A stretch of 10,890 nt of DNA from an uncultured Ancrocorticia sp. (GTDB taxonomy: Bacteria > Actinomycetota > Actinomycetes > Actinomycetales > Actinomycetaceae), in contig CAJPTB010000030.1 of assembly GCA_905373325.1 (NCBI GenBank), positions 1 through 10,890 on the forward strand, in the 5' to 3' direction. Positions 1 to 6,237 of this stretch are shown here, in pieces. Each line of letters begins with the position of its first letter. Positions within the stretch are counted from its first letter, which is position 1. Below the pieces are notes generated by a model. That model saw only the letters and a list, made by a program, of their open reading frames with translations, ran no database searches and was not told the origin of the DNA. The position numbers and the translations under genes are program-made.

Positions 1-6
1 AGCCTC

Positions 7-147
7 ATGGCTACTTACGTTTCCCCCGCGATTGAGCAGATCGCCGACTACACCGTTGCGACCCAGGGATTCATTCCCGGCCCGTTCCGTGACATCTTCG
101 GCGGCCGCGGCAACATCATCTTCTCGAACGGGAACCTCTCCAGCTGA
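7..147 (+). CDS. Lasso peptide precursor A1
   Basis: This encodes a 46-residue precursor too short for usual gene calling. The leader MATYVSPAIEQIADYTVATQ (20 residues) carries the YxxPxI motif (Tyr4, Pro7, Ile9) that B1/RRE proteins bind, and Thr19 is at position -2, as usual in lasso precursors. The core starts at Gly21 (GFIPGPFRDIFGGRG, then NIIFSNGNLSS; 26 residues). Asp9 of the core is the only acidic residue at ring position 7-9, so a Gly1-Asp9 ring of nine residues is inferred. There is no Cys, so this would be a class II lasso peptide. The core is the longest of the three, and its polar tail may be trimmed. The six bases before the ATG match the sequence before the second gene, so the AGGAGG site most likely lies just outside the window. 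Confidence 0.93.
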   Translation: MATYVSPAIEQIADYTVATQGFIPGPFRDIFGGRGNIIFSNGNLSS

Positions 148-150
148 GTC

Positions 151-177
151 TCGTTAGGGCAGGCAATGTCCTAACGA
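151..177 (+). terminator. Hairpin just after precursor A1
   Basis: The arms TCGTTAGGGCA and TGTCCTAACGA pair over 11 bp (one G-U) around the 5-base loop GGCAA, starting 3 bases after the A1 stop codon. No T-run follows, so it may act as a weak terminator or as a 3' stabiliser of a short, abundant precursor mRNA. Confidence 0.55.
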
Positions 178-193
178 ATTAGCTGAGGCTGGA

Positions 194-244
194 GGATGCG
201 TCGACGCGTCAGACAGTGAGGGAACCTTACGCGTCGGCGCATCC
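194..244 (+). promoter_or_regulatory. Long-stem hairpin in the A1-A2 spacer
   Basis: Arms 194-209 (GGATGCGTCGACGCGT) and 229-244 (ACGCGTCGGCGCATCC) pair over 16 bp with a single G-U pair around a 19-base loop. It is the second hairpin after the A1 stop. There is no T-run after it. A terminator, an RNase processing site or a protein-binding site are all possible; the pairing is seen, the role is inferred. Confidence 0.5.
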
Positions 245-1000
245 AGGCCGCACCGAAGGAAGCATTTTGTGCTTCACGAAGTCTCTCGCCGAAAAGCGGC
301 ATATCCTCGAAGCAATAATCTTGTAGTTTCTTGAAAATTGCAAGAATATTATCAAATCAAATCTTTAATCTAAAGGGAAGAAAAGCGTAAATTAATGACT
401 TCTATGTCACTATTTTAGTTCTTGAAACGAACTGTACTGGATAGTAGTCTTATAACTAAGCGAACGGAACGAGGTTAATCACTGCAACTTCGGTGCTCTT
501 GTAAAGCAGCGAGTTGAAACTCGATCCATCACAAATGAATAGGATTTAAAACTATCCGTTAGTCTCAAATGGATTGGCTAACGCCAATGATCGCTCATGT
601 TCGGTCCTAGGGTATCCGATTTTTCGAATCCTTCGTCGAAAGCACTTCTCGGGTTCGCAAAGATCTGCTGACATGCGTTGATCCCGGCGGTGAAGAATCG
701 TCGGCCTCGCGCTAGAGCGCTTTTCGAGAGCTCTTGGTGCCTTTGTCATTTCTCTTATCCCCTCATACTTCTTGATTCGCGATTTAATAGTTCCGTCGGA
801 TCAAACAAAGGCATATGGCCTTTGCCGACGCGAACTGCCGCAAGCTTGGCTTTCCCCGGGAAAGTCTTTAGACCAACCCGTCGATGCCTACCGGGCGTCC
901 ATGCAATCGAAGTGCCCGCGGCGTGACGGGATGGAGGCCGCGTCGTTCCATGTCGCTCGTTTGAGCGTGCGAAGCGGCTTGACTGTATACAACAACGAAT

Positions 1001-1006
1001 AGGAGG
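1001..1006 (+). promoter_or_regulatory. Ribosome binding site of precursor A2
   Basis: A perfect AGGAGG lies 7 bases before the ATG at 1014. The block GAATAGGAGGCAG-C/T-CTC recurs before the third precursor, and its last six bases before the first. The duplicated unit therefore includes the translation signal as well as the leader. Confidence 0.85.
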
Positions 1007-1013
1007 CAGCCTC

Positions 1014-1145
1014 ATGGCTACTTACGTTTCCCCCGCGATTGAGCAGATCGCCGACTACACCGACACGACCCGCGGTTGGTTCCATGGATCTTGGAGGGAC
1101 ATTTACGGTGGTCGGGCTTTTGTTAGGGTTGAAAGGCCCTGGTAA
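1014..1145 (+). CDS. Lasso peptide precursor A2
   Basis: This is a 43-residue precursor. Its leader MATYVSPAIEQIADYTDTTR is identical to that of A1 for the first 16 residues, and at the DNA level for the first 49 bases. Tyr4, Pro7 and Ile9 form the YxxPxI motif, and Thr19 is at position -2. The 23-residue core is GWFHGSWRDIYGG followed by RAFVRVERPW. Asp9 can close a nine-residue ring with Gly1. The tail of 14 residues contains Arg, Val, Glu and a C-terminal Trp, so the product would be more basic and aromatic than that of A1. The start is fixed by a perfect AGGAGG 7 bases upstream. Downstream lies a 252-base spacer with a GC-rich hairpin. Confidence 0.93.
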   Translation: MATYVSPAIEQIADYTDTTRGWFHGSWRDIYGGRAFVRVERPW

Positions 1146-1297
1146 GAGTCAGTGATGGCGGACTGTTTCTGAGAAGCCCGCGGTGCAGATGTCCGATTAA
1201 TCATTTCGGTGATGAGTCTGCAACAGCCTTGATTGGCACCTGAAAGAGGGCGGCATCAGTGTGCAGGTTGCAACTGTCCGCAAGCTGAATTCTCCAT

Positions 1298-1332
1298 GGC
1301 GGGGGCTGAGGACTAGATTTTCGGCTCCCGCC
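1298..1332 (+). terminator. Hairpin between precursors A2 and A3
   Basis: GGCGGGGGCTGA (1298-1309) pairs with TCGGCTCCCGCC (1321-1332) over 12 bp, including two G-U pairs, around an 11-base loop ending in TTT. No T-run follows the stem. It lies 65 bases before the third precursor and could limit read-through or mark an RNA processing point. Confidence 0.5.
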
Positions 1333-1397
1333 GACGGACCCGACAGCCAATAATCGTCAAGTTCAACAATTAGAAGAAAAGAATAGGAGGCAGTCTC

Positions 1398-1517
1398 ATG
1401 GCTGCTTACGTTTCCCCCGCGATCGAGCAGATCGCCGACTACGCCGATGCGACCCGCGGCTGGTTCTACGGACCGCTGCGTGACTTTATCGGCGGGCGAG
1501 GACGCATCGTCCTCTGA
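1398..1517 (+). CDS. Lasso peptide precursor A3
   Basis: This is a 39-residue precursor. Its leader MAAYVSPAIEQIADYADATR differs from that of A2 at four positions and keeps Tyr4, Pro7, Ile9 and the -2 Thr. The core GWFYGPLRDFIGGRGRIVL has 19 residues, the same length as propeptin. From memory, propeptin also has Gly1, Arg8, Asp9, Gly12 and Gly13 at matching places. A Gly1-Asp9 ring with a 10-residue tail is inferred. The AGGAGG at 1385-1390 is 7 bases before the ATG. This is the precursor nearest the processing genes and has the most compact core. Confidence 0.93.
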   Translation: MAAYVSPAIEQIADYADATRGWFYGPLRDFIGGRGRIVL

Positions 1518-1657
1518 CCGGGCCGGTGTTGAGGTCGAACTGCGCGAAATAGCAATGCCTTTTGAGGATGTTTAGCGCATCGTCGCCTCAATGACCTACA
1601 GAGAATGCACCCGTCGCGAGCATTCGGCGTTGCGTTTGAATGCTGGGCGTCACATTG

Positions 1658-1695
1658 CCGGATGCGGGCCGACGCCCTTGGTCCGCATCCGGTTT
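1658..1695 (+). terminator. Strong terminator or attenuator before the cyclase
   Basis: CCGGATGCGGGCCGA (1658-1672) and TTGGTCCGCATCCGG (1678-1692) pair along all 15 positions, two of them G-U, around the 5-base loop CGCCC. The stem is followed directly by TTTAAA. This is the best intrinsic-terminator shape in the window. It lies 140 bases after the A3 stop and about 200 bases before the cyclase start. It would lower transcription of the enzyme genes relative to the precursors. Confidence 0.65.
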
Positions 1696-1781
1696 AAAGC
1701 AATACGTCGCCCTGCGGCGCCTCTGACGAACCGGGCGATGTGCCTAGGTCAACCAGTAACTTCCGTACTCGGATTGAAAAC

Positions 1782-1858
1782 CGACTCAGGCATCCCGATC
1801 GAGGCACCGACTCAAGGGCCCGATAGGCACAACGACTCAGACGTTCCGATAGAAAGAC
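1782..1858 (+). repeat. Three direct repeats upstream of the cyclase
   Basis: CGACTCA occurs at 1782, 1808 and 1833, each time followed 5-6 bases later by CCGAT. The units are therefore 25-26 bp long and imperfect. A 26-bp period is not a multiple of three, which argues against a protein repeat. The array ends about 30 bases before the TTG start of the cyclase. Confidence 0.55.
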
Positions 1859-1890
1859 TCACACACCCTGCCGGGAAACAGGAGGCAAGA

Positions 1891-3648
1891 TTGTCAGAGA
1901 CACTAATAGAAGGAAGGCGCTCGGACGGCTCTCGCCTTTCTTCGACACGGGTTCCGCCCGGCCTCGAATGGCGGGTGCTTGACGAAGGCAGGCGTGAGCG
2001 GACGGTCCGTTTCGGCGTAGCCTTCGACGTCCCGCAAGCCATGCGCGATGCGGTCGCTGCGCTGCCCGACGAGGTCACGGCGCGGCGTGCGGCGGAAGAG
2101 CTCGCGAACACGGACGGTTCGGGGGTCGCCGTTCTTTTCGACGGGGCGCAGACGATCGCCCTGGTTCCGGCGTGGTCCGGGCAAGCCCTCTATTGGGCCG
2201 TGAAAGACGGCGTTCTTCTTCTGTCGACGTCGGCGCGCTCAATCGCCAAGGAAATCGGAACGGCGGTGAGCCGGAACTTCCTCGCCTCTTTCCTGGTGGA
2301 CGGCCTTCCCCTCGGCGTTGCCTCCAGGATCGCTCCCTGGGACGGCGTCCAAGCGCTCGCACCCTTTGAAGCGCTCCGCGTGGATCGCAATCTGACGGGG
2401 CGGAACTTCAAAGCCCGCCCGATCCAGATTCCGCCTGTCTTCGAACGGCCGGGAGAAAGCGAGGAAGACGTCGACAACGCGGTCGCGGCTCTGCGCCAAG
2501 CGCTGTTTGAGGCGACTTTCCGTTGGTGCGAGCGGGGCGGCCCGATTTCCTGCGACGTTTCGGGCGGGGTCGACTCGGCTGCGAACGCCTATCTTCTGCG
2601 CGCGCTCCATGTGCACTTCGACGCGACGCATGCTTCGTCGAGCTCTCAGTACAACCTCGACGACATGTGGGCCAGGCGCATCGTCAACGACGTCGGCGCA
2701 CCCGCCGCGTTCTACCCGGCGATCGGGTCGACCGGGCTCACCTACGACGCCAGCGTGCCCTTCCCCAACGGCTACATCCCCGAAACGCCGCCCATGTGGT
2801 GCGACAGCGAAGGGTACGCCCAAGCGCTCGCGGATCGACCCCGCCCGGCCGGCGTGCAATTCACGGGGCTGGGCGGCGACGAGCTGTTTGCCCCGCTGCC
2901 GGCCATGGAATGGTCTCTGGCGCACCAAGCCCCCTTGCGGGCGCCGTGCCTGGCAGTCCGCTACTGCCTCAACCGCCGCCTGCCCCTGCGGCGCGGCATT
3001 CCGAGCATAGCGAGCAAGATCGAGTACGGGCGCTGGATCGACCGCTCGATGCGCGAGCTTGCCTCCAAAGGTTCGACGTCGAAGGACGATCTGTCATGGT
3101 CCGGCGAGTTTGCCTACCCCTCGTACCTCTCGAGCGAGGCAAAAGAGCTCCTTCACGCCCCCTTCGACGCCGGGTCTCTCCAGCCGATGAACCGGGACCG
3201 GACCGTCCACCAGGTCTTGGAGTCTCTGTTGGGGCAGGCCGCGATCATTCGCCAGGTCAACGACATGCTCGGCCGGGGCCGAACAACGTGGGCCTCGATT
3301 TTCGTCGACCCCGGCGTCGTGCGCGCTGCCCTCGCGCTGCCTCTGAAAATGCGCAGACATCCCTTCCTGAACAAGCCGATGCTGTATCGCGCCATGCGCG
3401 GGCTCATGCCCCGCGAAATCTTCGCGAGGGCGACGAAGGGCGAGTATTCTCAGGATTCATACGAGACGCTGTACGCGCGCCGCAAGCACCTCGTCGGCGA
3501 CCTTGCCGACGGCGCCGTCGCGGACCTGGGCCTCATCGACCGCAAGGCCCTCAAATCGAAATTGTCGATGCAGGCGCTCTCCAGCGAGTTCCTCTTCGAA
3601 TTGAAAAGGCTAGTCGCCGCTGAAAGGTGGATCCGCAGTGTTCGCTAA
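1891..3648 (+). CDS. Lasso peptide cyclase (asparagine synthetase-like)
   Basis: This 585-residue enzyme of the asparagine synthetase B family (lasso C protein) activates the Asp9 side chain of the core by adenylation and joins it to the Gly1 amine. The PPi-loop SGGVDS is at residues 224-229, and FTGLGGDELF at 324-333 is the second typical motif. The N-terminal 200 residues correspond to the vestigial amidotransferase domain. No Cys follows the start, so glutaminase activity is not expected. The TTG start is chosen because AGGAGG (1880-1885) sits 5 bases before it and because the length then fits the family. An ATG at 1591 would give 685 residues but lacks these supports. The 3' end overlaps the B1 gene by 11 bases. 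Confidence 0.93.
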   Translation: MSETLIEGRRSDGSRLSSTRVPPGLEWRVLDEGRRERTVRFGVAFDVPQAMRDAVAALPDEVTARRAAEELANTDGSGVAVLFDGAQTIALVPAWSGQALYWAVKDGVLLLSTSARSIAKEIGTAVSRNFLASFLVDGLPLGVASRIAPWDGVQALAPFEALRVDRNLTGRNFKARPIQIPPVFERPGESEEDVDNAVAALRQALFEATFRWCERGGPISCDVSGGVDSAANAYLLRALHVHFDATHASSSSQYNLDDMWARRIVNDVGAPAAFYPAIGSTGLTYDASVPFPNGYIPETPPMWCDSEGYAQALADRPRPAGVQFTGLGGDELFAPLPAMEWSLAHQAPLRAPCLAVRYCLNRRLPLRRGIPSIASKIEYGRWIDRSMRELASKGSTSKDDLSWSGEFAYPSYLSSEAKELLHAPFDAGSLQPMNRDRTVHQVLESLLGQAAIIRQVNDMLGRGRTTWASIFVDPGVVRAALALPLKMRRHPFLNKPMLYRAMRGLMPREIFARATKGEYSQDSYETLYARRKHLVGDLADGAVADLGLIDRKALKSKLSMQALSSEFLFELKRLVAAERWIRSVR

Positions 3649-3925
3649 AAAGAAAAAGGAAATGACGAACGAGGGCCTGTCGCTGGCGCCCGGAGTGTCC
3701 GTCCTCGAAACGGAGAAGGGCACCGTCCTTTTCGACGGCAGGCAGGGGCGGTATTTCCAGCTCAACGAGCTCGGGCTGATCGTCGTGAAGTCGCTGGGGG
3801 AGGCGATGGGCGTCGATGCGATCGTCCGCCGCGTCGTCGAGGCTTACGACGTCGACCCGAAGACGGCCGACGCAGACGTGAGAGCCTTCCTCGCCCAGAT
3901 CAAGGAACTTGGAGTGGCGGCATGA
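3638..3925 (+). CDS. Lasso B1 protein, PqqD-like leader binder (RRE)
   Basis: This 95-residue protein has the PqqD/RRE fold expected of lasso B1 proteins. The region GTVLFDGRQGRYFQLNELG matches the family signature of a beta-strand with Tyr-Phe-x-Leu-Asn, followed by helices (VDAIVRRVVEAYDVD and DVRAFLAQIKELG). It binds the YxxPxI leader motif and presents the precursor to the B2 protease and probably the cyclase. The GTG start at 3638 overlaps the cyclase end and has AAAGGTGG upstream at a good distance. An in-frame ATG at 3662 would remove the lysine-rich tip FAKKKKE and is possible. The end overlaps the next gene by 4 bases (ATGA). Confidence 0.92.
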   Translation: MFAKKKKEMTNEGLSLAPGVSVLETEKGTVLFDGRQGRYFQLNELGLIVVKSLGEAMGVDAIVRRVVEAYDVDPKTADADVRAFLAQIKELGVAA

Positions 3926-6198
3926 CGATCCAACTCTTCTCCGAAGAGACCACGCAAACCCACTGGCGCGATCGGATGCGCGCGCGCCGGGCCATTCTCG
4001 CTTCGTCCCGGCTGGCCAAGGCGAAACCCGAACGCATCGAGCGCGTCATCGGCAAGTGGGCCTCGAAATACCCCGTGACGGACATGGAGACGGCCCGCAC
4101 GGACAGGGCCGCCGTATGCACCGTGAGCGAGCGGGCCAGAAGCCAGGAGGGATGCCTCCTGCGCTCGATCGCCGTGGCGAGGGCGGCCAAGTATCGCCGA
4201 CGGTCGATCACGTGGTGCTCGGGCTTCGCCCTCGAGCCGTTCCGCGGGCACGCGTGGGTCGAGGTCGGCGGGGTTCCGGTCAGCGAGAACGTCGAAATAG
4301 CGGACTACACAAAGAGCTTGGAGGTTCGGGCGCGCGGCGACGCCGACGTTTCGGCGGCTTCCGGCGAATCCGCAGGCGCGGGCTTCGTCGAACCCGACAG
4401 GATGATGGAGCCGCCGCCTGCCGCGCCCGTGCGGCCGCGCGACCTGTTCGGGCTCGCCAAGGACAAGCGGCTTCTCGTCGTCGCCGCCCTCATGGCCCTC
4501 GTTGGCTCGGGGCTCACCCTTCTGATTCCAGGGTTCATAGCGAAGTTCTTCAGCGACGGCTCGTTCTCGCTGCCGAGCCTCGGGTGGATCGGGGTGTTTC
4601 TGGGGGTGCTGCTTGCCTCCGGCGTGGCGATGGTCTTCCAGTATTACTACCTGCAGAAGGTCGGCGAAACGATCGTCCGCGATGCCAGGGGCAAACTGAG
4701 CAACCACCTCCTACGCCTCCAGATCAAGGAGTACGACGAGCGAAGCGCGGGCGACCTCGTCAGCAGGGTCGCGGCGGACACGTCCAGCCTGCGAACCGGA
4801 TTCCTTCAGATCTTCGTCGCGTGCACCACGGGATTTCCTCTCGTCATCGGGACATGCGCGCTCATGCTCTTCCTCGATCCGTTCCTCATGGGGACGGCGC
4901 TCGCCCTCATCGTCGGGCTCGGCTTCGTCCTCTTCGCGGTCAGCCGCTTGATCCAAGGCGCCAGCCTTGTCGCTCAGCAAAAGCTCGGCAGCCTCACCTC
5001 GCAGGTTCAACGGGACATGGGCGGAATACGGACCATTCGCGCGACGAACGCCACCGACTCCGAGGCCTCGATGCTCGAAAGCCGGGTGGAGGACGCCTGG
5101 CAAGCCGGGCTGAAAATGGCCAAGGTCCAGTCGATCGTCAGCCCTATCGCCAACATCGGCTTCCAGCTTTCGGCGATCGTCGTCATCCTGGTGGGGGCCT
5201 ACCGCACGAGCATCGGGGCGATGTCGATATCAGAGCTCGTCCAATTCGCGGCCCTGCTCTTCATTCTCGTCTCTCCGCTGGGCCAGATGGCCTCGGCGCT
5301 CTCACAGCTGCACTCGTCCCTCGGATCTTTGCAGCGAATCAACGAGATTCTGGATCTGCCGCGAGAAGACGAGCTGGACATGGCGAACCTCCTTTCGCCC
5401 GAGCTTCTGAAGACCCTCGAGGCCTCTGCCAAGCCCAACGCCCCGGCCATCGACTTCGACGACGTCGTCTTCACCTACGGCACTCGCGAATTCGGTCAGG
5501 AAATGGACGACGCCGACTCCCTCGTGCTCCACAAACTCAATCTGCAGGTCCCCGAGGGCAAGCGGGTGGCGATCGTCGGCCCCTCCGGCGCCGGCAAAAG
5601 CACCGTGCTCCAGCTCATCGAGAGATTCTACGACGTCAACCGCGGGGCCATACGCGTGTTCGGCAAAGACATACGCGACTATTCGCGCAGCGACCTTCGC
5701 AACGTGCTCGGATACGTCGAACAGGACGCGCCCGTGCTCTCGGGAAGCCTGCGGGAGAACCTCACGCTCGGCCTGGGCGACGTCGGGGACGACAGATGCA
5801 TGGAGGCCCTGGAAAGAGTCAACCTCGGCTACCTCGCAACCCGCTCAGAGCAGGGGCTCGACGGGCCGGTCGGGGAATCGGGCGCCTCGCTGTCCGGCGG
5901 CGAAAGGCAGCGCCTGGCCATTGCCCGCGCCTTGCTTTCGAACAAGCGGATCCTCCTCTTCGACGAGGCCACCGCCAACCTCGATTCCCACAACGAACGC
6001 CAGATCGGCGACGTGCTGAGGAACATGGCCGGCAACAGAACGGTTCTGGTGGTGGCTCACCGGCTGTCTACCATAATGGACGCCGACCTCATCCACGTCC
6101 TAGAGCACGGCAGGCTCGTGGCCTCGGGCACCCACTCCGAGCTCGTCGTCAAGTCGCAGATCTACAGAAACTTGGCAAGCGAGCAACACCTGGTCTAA
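3922..6198 (+). CDS. Lasso B2 leader protease fused to ABC exporter
   Basis: This 758-residue protein joins two functions usually encoded by separate genes. Residues 1 to about 135 are a B2 transglutaminase-like Cys protease: Cys78 (in EGCLLRS), His110 (in RGHAWVEVGG) and an acidic partner, Glu122 or Asp128. It should cut the leader before core Gly1. A flexible Ala/Pro/acidic linker follows (about 136-172). Then come six likely membrane helices (about 184-460) and a nucleotide-binding domain (about 507-758) with Walker A GPSGAGKST (553-561), signature LSGGE (657-661), Walker B ILLFDEATANLD (677-688) and His713. It is a half-transporter, presumably a homodimer, exporting the mature lasso peptide. 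The reading frame is continuous. Internal ATGs at 4402/4405 lack a convincing ribosome site, so a separate ABC product seems unlikely but is not excluded. Confidence 0.93.
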   Translation: MTIQLFSEETTQTHWRDRMRARRAILASSRLAKAKPERIERVIGKWASKYPVTDMETARTDRAAVCTVSERARSQEGCLLRSIAVARAAKYRRRSITWCSGFALEPFRGHAWVEVGGVPVSENVEIADYTKSLEVRARGDADVSAASGESAGAGFVEPDRMMEPPPAAPVRPRDLFGLAKDKRLLVVAALMALVGSGLTLLIPGFIAKFFSDGSFSLPSLGWIGVFLGVLLASGVAMVFQYYYLQKVGETIVRDARGKLSNHLLRLQIKEYDERSAGDLVSRVAADTSSLRTGFLQIFVACTTGFPLVIGTCALMLFLDPFLMGTALALIVGLGFVLFAVSRLIQGASLVAQQKLGSLTSQVQRDMGGIRTIRATNATDSEASMLESRVEDAWQAGLKMAKVQSIVSPIANIGFQLSAIVVILVGAYRTSIGAMSISELVQFAALLFILVSPLGQMASALSQLHSSLGSLQRINEILDLPREDELDMANLLSPELLKTLEASAKPNAPAIDFDDVVFTYGTREFGQEMDDADSLVLHKLNLQVPEGKRVAIVGPSGAGKSTVLQLIERFYDVNRGAIRVFGKDIRDYSRSDLRNVLGYVEQDAPVLSGSLRENLTLGLGDVGDDRCMEALERVNLGYLATRSEQGLDGPVGESGASLSGGERQRLAIARALLSNKRILLFDEATANLDSHNERQIGDVLRNMAGNRTVLVVAHRLSTIMDADLIHVLEHGRLVASGTHSELVVKSQIYRNLASEQHLV

Positions 6199-6200
6199 GC

Positions 6201-6217
6201 TACTATTGTATATAGTA
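6201..6217. promoter_or_regulatory. AT-rich inverted repeat before the ABC-2 operon
   Basis: TACTAT-TGTAT-ATAGTA is a 6-bp perfect dyad in a 39-base gap that is very AT-rich for this window. It lies 3 bases after the fusion gene's stop and about 20 bases before the ATPase start. TATAGT at 6211 could also serve as a -10 box, but I see no good -35. Repressors of the GntR/YtrA or PadR families often bind such sites ahead of ABC exporters; no such regulator gene is in the window. Confidence 0.35.
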
Positions 6218-6237
6218 TAGTGAGATAGGGCGGGCAT

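Larger units (their letters stand above)
148..1013. other. Long spacer between precursors A1 and A2
   Basis: These 866 bases hold no convincing gene. The first 100 contain two hairpins. About 300-560 is strikingly AT-rich for this GC-rich window and contains short inverted repeats: TTCTTG/CAAGAA (328-346), AGTTC/GAACT (417-433) and GAGTT/AACTC (511-522). A TTGAAA at 422 with TATAAC at 451 is promoter-like, but the 23-base spacing is too wide to accept. Open frames in 678-1002 are short and overlap on both strands, without ribosome sites or recognisable protein features. The region probably carries the promoter for the second precursor, but I cannot place it. Confidence 0.5.
1518..1890 (+). 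other. Leader region between A3 and the cyclase
   Basis: This region is open in the cyclase frame from an ATG at 1591, but I read it as untranslated. That ATG lacks a good ribosome site, the predicted 100 residues resemble no cyclase N-terminus known to me, and a strong terminator-like hairpin (1658-1692) and a non-triplet direct repeat array (1782-1858) lie inside it. A perfect AGGAGG immediately precedes an in-frame TTG at 1891. Confidence 0.6.

Noticed and set aside
422..456. Promoter with TTGAAA and TATAAC
   Set aside because: The 23-base spacing is too wide, and the 17-base alternative TAGTCT matches the -10 consensus poorly.
678..1002. Overlapping open frames on both strands before precursor A2
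   Set aside because: They are short, overlap one another, lack ribosome sites and show no protein-like features. One ends right before the A2 ribosome site only by chance.
2239..2928. A 229-residue minus-strand frame inside the cyclase gene
   Set aside because: It is an antisense shadow of a GC-rich gene; the plus-strand frame has the SGGVDS and GLGGDELF motifs.
3909..6215. A 768-residue plus-strand frame overlapping the fusion gene
   Set aside because: It is arginine/proline-rich, with no motifs. The frame starting at 3922 contains the protease and ABC motifs.
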